A stretch of 64,000 nt of DNA from Mytilus trossulus. Taxonomy: Eukaryota > Mollusca > Bivalvia > Mytilida > Mytilidae. A program made the translations under genes and the position numbers. Below the pieces are notes generated by a model. The model saw nothing but the letters and a program-made list of their open reading frames with translations. It made no database searches and was not told where the DNA came from. This document shows positions 55,698-64,000 of the stretch, one piece after another; the first letter of the stretch is position 1, and each line of letters starts with the position of its first letter. The stretch spans positions 54,133,164 through 54,197,163 of the forward strand of contig NC_086373.1 in assembly GCF_036588685.1 (NCBI RefSeq), read 5' to 3'.

Positions 55698-56609
55698 AGA
55701 AACAATTTGCAGGACATGGTCTCAATAAGATGTAGCTTCGTTCCTTGTGAATTTTAGCCAAGACGCCATCTAATTAACTATTGAGTTGACCTTCTATGAC
55801 CATATAAGCGATGTAAACATAAACAGAGATTTAAATAGATTAAGCAACTCGTGCAATTGGATTTTTATAGGTCTGTTAAATTTTGTATTATAGATTAAAA
55901 ATTAATGTTTTCGTCGTTTTTATCTTTAAAAGAATGATTTTGTGTGGATCGAATCAGTTATTCAAAGTATTTACCTTTGTTTCACTTTCAATATTGACAT
56001 TTTTTTCCTTTGAATACCCGTACACGGACAATGCATGCGCTTTTTTTTTTTTTTTTATCTCTTTCTACGAGTTAAATTGGAGTTCACATGAATACGGATT
56101 TAATGAGTCGAATTATTCACTTGGAAGTGAATAATTCATTATCAATGTTTATAAGCTTAATTTGACAAAATTGAACCATTTTAGCTGATAAAAGCAAATT
56201 ATTATTTCACTTTCATTGATGATTGAACAAACCAAATCATACTTTTTATATGTCTCTTAGCTAGAACCATTTTAAGCAAAGGGGATATAAGGAGAGAGCA
56301 TGAAATACATCGCAACTGTGAATCAACTCTTAATATCTAATGATCAGAGTTACTCCGCTTTAAACAAGAATCTGACAATCAGATACCACTAGTATTTGTA
56401 ACTTAATATTACTTTTTGTTAGGAAATATAAATAAAGCTTTGCGTTAAAGGGGCACTAGCTACAATATATATGAACACCCTAATGTATATTTGTTTTGGC
56501 TCAATCAGTAATGAAATACAAATAGACAAATAATAATTCCCTTTTTAGTAATAATTTAAGGTTCAATTTTGTCAAAATAAGCAACAAAAATCGGAGAATT
56601 TTCCACCAT
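55698..56609. repeat. Segmental duplication, copy 2 (912 bp)
   Basis: See copy 1. Open frames near the start of both copies (MYYRLKINVFVVFIF) are duplicated but have no domain I recognise. Confidence 0.9.
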
Positions 56610-57090
56610 AATTTGTTTATAAAAATATCCCATAGCTCTTGACTGCTTGACCGTTGCCAACCTGTCTTTAAGTCACTTATTTGATCATGCAATATTGTTC
56701 TGTTAATACCTTGGATGAATTGTGATATCCTTTTCCAAAAAGTACACGCTGATTTTTCGCTCCATAAAAAAATATATTGTATTTTGGAACAACAATTACG
56801 TTTTGTTTTATTTGTCTTGCAACATGTCTGTTGAACTTATTCTCAATACAATTATTTTCTGATTGTGTTATCTGAACTTTCAATTCAATGATAGTAACAA
56901 TACGTTAAAACACATTCCAATCCCCCTTCCTAAAAAATAAGCTTATTTTAGTCAATGTCCGCCATATTGGATTCTACCGAAAGTAGGGTTTTTAGAGACA
57001 TTTTATCTATATAATATATCCAAAAGTATTACATAACAAAGGTTTGTACCAAATATTATTATAGCAGCATGCTGATAGATCCTTTTCACA
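56610..57090. other. Intergenic, no gene seen
   Basis: AT-rich. Short open frames only. Confidence 0.45.
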
Positions 57091-57092
57091 TA

Positions 57093-57307
57093 CTGTGGAT
57101 TCATTTTTATTCGTGGGATACCAATTTTTCTTGGATTTCGTTGGTACAGGCAAACCACGAAATTTGATGTTCAACGAATGACAAATTTTACAAAGGCTTG
57201 AACTAGTATGCAGACTTCGGTAAAACCACGAAATTAAATATCCACGAATATGTAAGTTTCCCTGAATCCACGAAATTTGGTACCCACGAAAATCAATGAA
57301 TCCACAG
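57093..57307. mobile_element. TA-flanked MITE (CTGTGGATTCAT family), intact
   Basis: Ends CTGTGGATTCATTTTTATTC and inverse AATGAATCCACAG, with TA at 57091-57092 and 57308-57309. Internal CCACGAAAT motifs. Confidence 0.8.
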
Positions 57308-57845
57308 TACTAGCCTTCTATATTGGGCCGATTAAAGTATGATGTCCGCCATTTTTTATTTAACCGGCAGTGAGACATTTTTTTCAAATGCCTTCTGATC
57401 TGAAATAAAAGAGTAATATTTCAGGAAGGTCTATGCCAATGTTCATGCTTATATCAGGATGTGCACAACTCGTATGAAATATACTTGTGGCCGCCGGACT
57501 AAATGTGATATTCCAATACTAGACATTGTAACAAAAAGTGAGATTTTGAAAATTCTTCGAAAAAATACGATCCACTTAGAATACTTAGCCCGGTCACAAT
57601 ACGAACAAAGAAGCTCATACAGGATCTATGGAAAAGTGGATTGAATTGGGATAAACACGTTTCGGAAAACTCTAAGGATTACTGTAGCAAGCGACTTTGA
57701 GAAAGCGACACACAACGTATTTCCGAGATATTATTTCTCCGGTAATTCTATTTCGGAATAGTCTGGTAACAGCGCTTCTGTCTTCTGTTCTCCGATCTGA
57801 CTGATTTCATTTTTTCGAGATCCGGGTCACGGTATCATAAATAAA

Positions 57846-60250
57846 GATGATAAGATAAGATAAGATAAGAAAACTTTATTTTGATTCGGCATGAGTACAA
57901 ATAATCAACACAAGCTCTAAGGAGCTTTTGACCGAATATAAAAACATATAAATAACATAAAAACAGTGCATTTTGACATATAAAACAACCTGTAATACAA
58001 AGTTGAAATCTCACATACATAGCATGCAATAAAAATAATCAACAAATTTTAGAATGAAGTAAAAACATGCTTGACCAGAGCAACCAATAAGCAGCATAAA
58101 TAATAAAACAGTTTCAGAATTATCTGCAAGCAGAACAGTGACATTTCAAACCGTTCCAGGACTGAACAAGACTTTTAAAATGTGAAAAACTGTTTTCAGT
58201 CCTGAAATGGTTTGGAAGACTGTTCCATAAAGTAGCAGCAGCAAATTTGAACGATTTTTTACCGTAACGGGTTGACTTTACCTGTGGAATTTCAAGAATA
58301 TTTACATACCTGAAAGAATATTTAGATTTTTTGACATTCACCAAATTTTGTAAGCACACAGGAGCGATGTTGTTTATAATTTTAAAAGTTTCTAGAGCCA
58401 TTGTTCTTATCCGTCTGATCTGCAAGGAAGGCACCTTAGCTTTAAGTAAGAGGTCCTCGTAGGAGCTGGTAAAATCCTCATAAACAAAACGGAGTGCTCT
58501 TTCCTGCACCTTTTCTAGTTTTTTGGAATTTTTCTCAGTGCAAAAATGCCATGCCAAAGGGCAAAAATTAAAATTACTAAGAATAAAAGTATGAAATATA
58601 GTAAGTTTACTAAGTCTATCCAAAAATGAGCCTAAACGTTTTAAAACATTTAATTGCTGTGATGCCTTCCAACAGATTGAGCTGATATGGATATCAAAAT
58701 TTAGCTGGTAGTCTATTTCAATGCCTTATAATTTTACTGTTTTTTCACATGTGAGGTTCGAATTTTGAATATGTATAGATGGGTTCTTTTCAAAGGTCTT
58801 TTTGCCAACAGCCAAAACTTGAAATTTGTCAGGATTTGCTTGCATTTTATTTACCCTGAACCACTCAATAAGTGTTTTTGAATCAGATTCCAAAGTTGAA
58901 ATTAATAAATCGAAATCTGGAGTACAAAAAGATAAAGTATTGTCATCTGCATAGTTATATAAACTACCATTTTTAATAAAAAGAAAAATATCATTTATAA
59001 ATATATTAAACAACAATGGCCCTAGTATCAAACCCTGTGGTACGCCTTTATGGATGTCAGCCCAACCACTCAGAACATTGTTGACTTTAATTTGCTGTTT
59101 TCGATTAGATAAATAGGACTTTAAAAGAGCAACTGCATTGGGGGTTAAACCATATGCTGATAATTTATCTAGCATAATATTGTGAGGCAGGCAGTCAAAA
59201 GCCTTAGAAAGATCCATTAATACTGCTGCAATGTACTGGTTTTTATCAAGAGCTTCTCGCCAGTCTTCTAACACTCTGAGAAGTGTGGTCTGACATCCAT
59301 GTCCACGTCTAAATGCACACAAAAATAGATTAAATATTTTATCAAAATAATCAGTTAATTGAATTTCATATATTTTTTCAAAGATTTTAGAAAATATGGG
59401 TAAGACACTAACTGGTCTATAATTTGTTTTTAATAATGGGTCACTTTTTTATGAAGGGGGGTCACTTGGGCTTCTTTAAGTTTATCGGAGAAACAATTAT
59501 TATCAATTGACAAATTTACAAGAGTTGTCAGCTGTGGTGCAATATAAGATTTACAATTTTTCACTATTTTTGCTGGAATACCATCAGCTCCTGTAGCCTT
59601 CTTTATGTTTATTTTATTCAAAATTTTTTCAACATTTTCATTTGATACTTTTTTAAATTCAAAATCAGAATTATGCTTTCTGTTATCCAAAATTTCTTTT
59701 ATACTAGGGTGATTTGAGGGGTCATATACAACATCTGCTCCAATCTTGTCTGCTACTGTGGAGAAAAAATTATTAAAAACATTTGAAACTTCATTTGAAC
59801 AATTTACAATTTTGTCATTTTCACATAATAAAATTTTTTGCTCTCCACAGTTCCCTTTTTTTTAGAAAAATGGTTTGACTGTTTTCCAAAAATCGCAAGA
59901 TTTTGACCCACCGGAGCAACGTTCTAAAAAGTATACTTTTATTGATTTTCTCTTTATCTTTGTTACCAAATTTCTTTGTTTTCTAAATTTCTCCCAATTT
60001 TTGTCACTCCGGTTTTATAGTTTATTGTGAATAAAGCATTTGTTTTCTATAAATGGCCCCTCTCAGTTTTTTTATTCATACATGGAAGTGGTTTCTTTCT
60101 TTGACCCCTAGATTTTACAGGTGCATGTTTATTTAATATGTTTTTAAAATCTTCCTCATAATCATCATATATTCTATTTAAATCTTTTTCATTACAATTT
60201 TCTGAAATCTTTATTTTCTGTAAATCATTTGTAAATTCATTTATCAAAAG
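57846..60250 (-). pseudogene. Degenerate LINE (Jockey/CR1-like) with reverse transcriptase and (TCTTA)n tail
   Basis: Minus strand, in order from 60250: linker NKHAPVKSR; 59690-59430 with KKATGADGIPAKIVK; 59322-58726 with MDLSKAFDCLPH (motif A), KGVPQGLILGPLLFNIFIND (motif B) and YADD (motif C); then 58623-58120 with LEKVQERALRFVYEDF and AAATLWNSLPNHFR. Frame breaks lie between these blocks and no endonuclease is seen, so it is 5'-truncated and inactive. The 3' tail is a GATAA run at 57846-57870 on the plus strand. Confidence 0.85.
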
Positions 60251-60489
60251 TTTTGTAACTCCTATATGTTACATCCCTGCGTTTTTGTGCAGGTAAATTT
60301 CCTTTCACAACTGTTGAAATAATATTATGACAGTCACTAACATGATAGTTAAGGCAATATGTACTACAACTGTTCAGCCAGTACATTAAATATACATATT
60401 CGTATTCCAAGGCGAAGTGACTGACAGTACGACGTCGACAATGGACAAGTACAATAAATCGGACTTTATGCTCCCGCGATAGGTTAACC

Positions 60490-61455
60490 AATTATGGCTT
60501 ACGTGGAGAATCTCTTAGTATGGCCAGTCAACAATAGTTAATTTCCATTTTAATCCTCTTCTGAAAAATCTTACGGGTCTAAGGCATCAGTGCTATTATC
60601 CATTTTAAAGGTAATAACTACCTTTGTCCCTCTTATCGTGGCCCTAGTGGAGAATCTTTTAGTTTTGCTAGTCGGCAACAGTTCAATAAACCCCTTTCCC
60701 TTTGCTGACTGACTCGTACGGGTCTAAGGCATAAGTGTTATGGTTCATTTTAGAGTCAATATCAACTTCTACCTCTGGTATAATTGTCGATGTGAAGAAT
60801 CTCTTAGCTTGGCCAGCCGGCAATAGTTCAGTTCGAATTTGTTGTAAACCGGTATCCCATATCCCCACTTTTAACCCTCTACTTACTTACTCATACGGGT
60901 CTAGGGAATAAGTGCTATGGGTCATTTTAAAGTCAATAAGTACCTCTTCCTCTGGTATCATTGCCTACGGGAACAATCTCTTCGTTTGGCCAGCCGGCAA
61001 TAATTCATTTCGAATTTGTGATATACTTGGGTACTTCCTCCTTATCCTTTCCTGACTAACTCGTACGGGTCTAGGGCATAAGTGCTATGGGCCATTTTAG
61101 AGGCAATACCAACCTCTACCTCTGGTATAATGATCGATGTGGAGAATCTCTTAGTTTGGCCAGCCGGCAATAGTTCAGTTCGAATTCGTTGTATCCAGGA
61201 TACCATATCCCCCCTTTGAACCCTCTACTGACAAACTCGCACGGGTCTAGGGTATAAGTGCTATGGGCCATTTTAAAGGCAATAAGTAACTCTTCCTCTG
61301 GTATCATTGCCCACGTGGAGAATCTCTTCGTTTGGCCAGCCGGCAATAGTTCATTTTCGAATTTGTGATATACCAGGGTACCCCCCTTATCCTTTTCTGA
61401 CTAACTCGTACGGGTCTAGGGCATAAGTGCTATGGGCCATTTTAGAGGCAATCAA
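60490..61455. repeat. About 175-bp tandem array, six copies
   Basis: The unit contains CGTACGGGTCTAGGGCATAA, GTGCTATGGGCCATTTTA, TACCTCTGGTATAATTG, GTGGAGAATCTCTTAG and TGGCCAGCCGGCAATAGTTC. It is GC-richer than its surroundings. Short minus-strand frames within it are repeat artefacts. Confidence 0.88.
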
Positions 61456-62240
61456 ATGGACTGGTAATGTTGAGATTAAAGACTCTTATTGATCTCCGTA
61501 ATTTTGAAGAATTATGTCATTGAAATAGTAATTGACAGTTTCTATTTTTCTGTTTATTATATTCCTTCAATAAACTATGTTTCTTGTTTTTCTGATCTTT
61601 TTAATTGTGTGATACTATCGTATGTATTGTATATTTTAGTTTTAGAAGTGGACTATATTTGTGAATATAGTAAAATTCATATATCAAAAACACATTTCAC
61701 ACATCATGTCAATCACCTATATTAGGGTCGATACTGATGTTGCTTTTTTTTGTCAACTTTCTCATCATTGTGCTTTTTTATTCAAATTTTATTTTAACAA
61801 AAAAAAGAAACTACTGTACAATATTATTCAAATGTTTGTATGAAAGTTCATCTTTGTAGTATTTTAACATTAGTCTTTCTAATAAGTGTTCTTCTATTGG
61901 CATATATCTGCAAGTCCAAATACTGTGTATATATCCATAAATATATGGAAACAAGTCTATATCAATATTAAATAGTATACATGTATTTGTATTCATAGTA
62001 AAATTTTGATATTTTTTTTCATTTTGTATAATATTATTACCAATGTTATTTCAACTGATCGGGCGGAGCTAGGTTTTAATTTGCATAAGGACAGTCTATT
62101 TGAAGATGCGTGTGATAAGGATGATTGCCGTTATAATTATTACTGATTTCTAATCACCTATCAGATCCTATCAGTGTCATGAAAGAAATTTACAAAAGAA
62201 TTACTGTACACTTCATTGATGAGTTTATCCTAATACACCT
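61456..62240. other. No gene seen
   Basis: AT-rich with short open frames. It may be decayed 3' sequence of the minus-strand LINE that follows. Confidence 0.4.
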
Positions 62241-62242
62241 AT

Positions 62243-62917
62243 CTATAGATGGACTGGTTTATTGTGAGCGAACCGGTTAAACTCCGCCCAGTCAAGTGAA
62301 ATAAATTGAGTAATACATACTAAGGTTCTGAAATATGTCAAATTTACACATTTTGTAAAAAGGTGTTCTAACGTCTCAACATGATTATTACAATAGCTAC
62401 ATTTATTTGTTTGGTTGTAAAATTTTCTCCTTGAGAGCCACGCCCCTGTTGGCAGTATCATATGTACAACTTTATAAACAAAATCTCTTATATACATATT
62501 GTTCACCCTTTGCAAGTTAATCCATATATGTTGGACATTTACATTTGGGTATAATATTTCAATCTTGCTTATAACATTGTTCAATTCTAGCAACTGTAAA
62601 TAAACGTCTTTAAAGCTTTTCTTATAAATTATAATATTACTTTGATATTTAAGATATATACATTTTAATCTTTTATATTGCCCTATAGTGACCACAGAAT
62701 GTCTATACATATTATCTGCCAATTTTGGAATTATGGCTCTTGTGGTGATTCCTATGAAATAAATAATAGCAGGTACTTGTTGTCCACCATCTTTATATTG
62801 TTTGGTAATTGTTGTTCTGTTTAACAGCTCAATGTTGTCCCAGAAAAAATCTTTAATCGCTTTATTTATTTTCTTTATATAAAATTCACTAGGTGGATAT
62901 ATTCTTGCAGTATACAA
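62243..62917 (-). pseudogene. L1/Tx1-type LINE C-terminal fragment (zinc-knuckle end)
   Basis: 224-codon frame with KINKAIKDFFWDNIELLNRT, GGQQVPAIIYF, YIRDFVYKVVHMILPTGAWL and CSYCNNHVETLEHLFTKC. The last is the CX2C-H-C zinc-binding end (zf-RVT) that follows the reverse transcriptase in L1/Tx1-like elements. The reverse transcriptase core is absent. Confidence 0.75.
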
Positions 62918-63144
62918 GAATTTACTAATTATATAAGTGTTTTAAATTAAAACTTTATGTTGCATTTTATGCATGTAAACTATTCACTAGATTACCTATG
63001 GGTACATACCAGGGGCAGATCCATCTATTTTTAAAGGGTTTCCAACCCAAAATAAAGGGGAGGGGTTCAACTGCATGTTATTATTCAAAGCATTGATCAT
63101 CCCCCCCCCCCCATAAGCGTTTTCAACCACCCTCTCTTGGGATC

Positions 63145-63770
63145 CAGAACTGTATTAGTTTGTGATAAGGTCAGTTTATGGAGATCCACTTGTGGTACGT
63201 CAATGATAATTGGTATGCAGATGTATAACCATTGTCACATCTCATTGCCATGGAGATTTTTTTTGGCTCCGCCCCCTCAGTATTGGTTCTATATATTTTT
63301 AACTAACCGATTTTTATCAGTGCACCGTTGTTATTGTGATTGTGTATATGTACAATATGAAGTGACAATTCATGGATTTTAAATAGTTAAAATCACACTG
63401 ACAAAGAACAACAGAGCCAGTGGTTCATCTGATAGAAGTGGCAAATACAGGATAGGTAAAGGTAAAGGTCTATTGACTTTGAATGGTTTGCTTACTTTAC
63501 ATATATTACTTTGTGATTAGGTCCAGTTTATGGAGATCCACTTGTGGTACTTCAATGATAATTGGTATGCAGATGTATTAGCATTGTCACATCTCATTAC
63601 CATGGAGATTATTTGGCTCCGCCCCCTAAGTCATGGTCTATTGACTTTGATTGGTTTGCTTACATTACATGTATTAGTTTGTGATTAGGTCAATTTATGG
63701 GGATCCATTTGTGGTAGGTCATTGATATTTGGTTTGCAATTGTATTAGCATTAATTGGCACAATTCATTG
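63145..63770. repeat. Three direct copies of a repeat containing GGAGATCCACTTGTGGTA
   Basis: Copies begin near 63158, 63515 and 63678 (TTAGTTTGTGATTAGGTC, CAATGATAATTGGTATGCAG, GGCTCCGCCCCC), with a GGTCTATTGACTTTGAWTGG block between them. The third copy is decayed. Confidence 0.75.
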
Positions 63771-64000
63771 TCAAAATTACAAAAAGGCGAGACATATCTC
63801 TGTGATAACAGTTTATTTTAATTTCAATTTCAGTCAACAGCTTGTTAATTCATAGTGCATATGTGTAAATAAACTAATAAAATGAGTGGTTTATAAATTG
63901 TTTCATTTGATAAAATAATCATTCTATATATAATTTATTACTTTTACTAGGGAATCATTGAAAAACTGGCAACTACTTATCAACATCTGACTCCAATAAA
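63771..64000. other. Window end, no gene seen
   Basis: AT-rich, with an AAAAAGGCGAGACAT fragment shared with 49615. Confidence 0.4.

Noticed and set aside
60683-61346. Repeat ORFs with LPAGQAKRF motif as a gene family
   Set aside because: Derived from the 175-bp tandem array, with frames interrupted between units.

Overview
The window is AT-rich eukaryotic DNA with small exons, long introns and many interspersed repeats. It most likely comes from a marine bivalve of the mussel (Mytilus) type. This rests on gene content (divergent animal orthologues of DMTF1, TMEM243 and a PLCXD phospholipase-like protein) and on dispersed repeats I associate with mussel DNA, such as the 'ATAGTTGTCTCATTGGCAAT' element. 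The species call is inference; no search was run.

Layout. (1) Bases 346-17817, plus strand: the 3' two thirds of a DMTF1 (cyclin-D-binding Myb-like transcription factor) gene. I assembled eight exons by splice sites and phase: 346-414, 738-820, 1326-1463, 4169-4317, 10323-10476, 15297-15328, 16140-16248 and 17708-17817. All seven junction phases agree. The concatenated protein follows human DMTF1 from the end of the Myb domain to the C terminus. The 3' UTR runs to an AATAAA at 18643. (2) 18.7-23.3 kb: intergenic, with two tRNA-derived SINEs and a 161-bp satellite-like array. (3) 23451-28116, minus strand: the last three coding exons of TMEM243. Its first coding exon was not found. DMTF1 and TMEM243 are tail-to-tail, as in human. 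(4) 28.1-39.0 kb: a repeat-rich interval with a Harbinger-like MITE, a 5.8-kb fold-back structure and a piggyBac remnant. (5) 39074-47229, plus strand: a complete two-exon PLCXD coding region, with a TIR element nested around another repeat in its intron. (6) 47.3-64 kb: no host gene seen; MITEs, tandem arrays, a recent 0.9-kb duplication, a Penelope-like remnant and two LINE remnants.

The most unusual feature is in DMTF1. Five of its eight visible exons have an exon/intron junction amplified into a tandem array: the acceptor of 346-414 (about 7 copies), the donor of 1326-1463 (about 15 copies, 78 bp), the donor of 10323-10476 (about 37 copies, 87 bp), the donor of 16140-16248 (about 10 decayed copies) and the acceptor of 17708-17817 (3 copies, 72 bp). 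Each array carries exon coding sequence together with its splice site. The copies are therefore decoy or alternative splice sites, and some would yield in-frame repeat isoforms or an alternative C terminus.

Two large inverted-repeat elements (6065-9533 and about 30.68-36.46 kb) share a second odd architecture: long inverted arms that contain short tandem arrays in opposite orientations.
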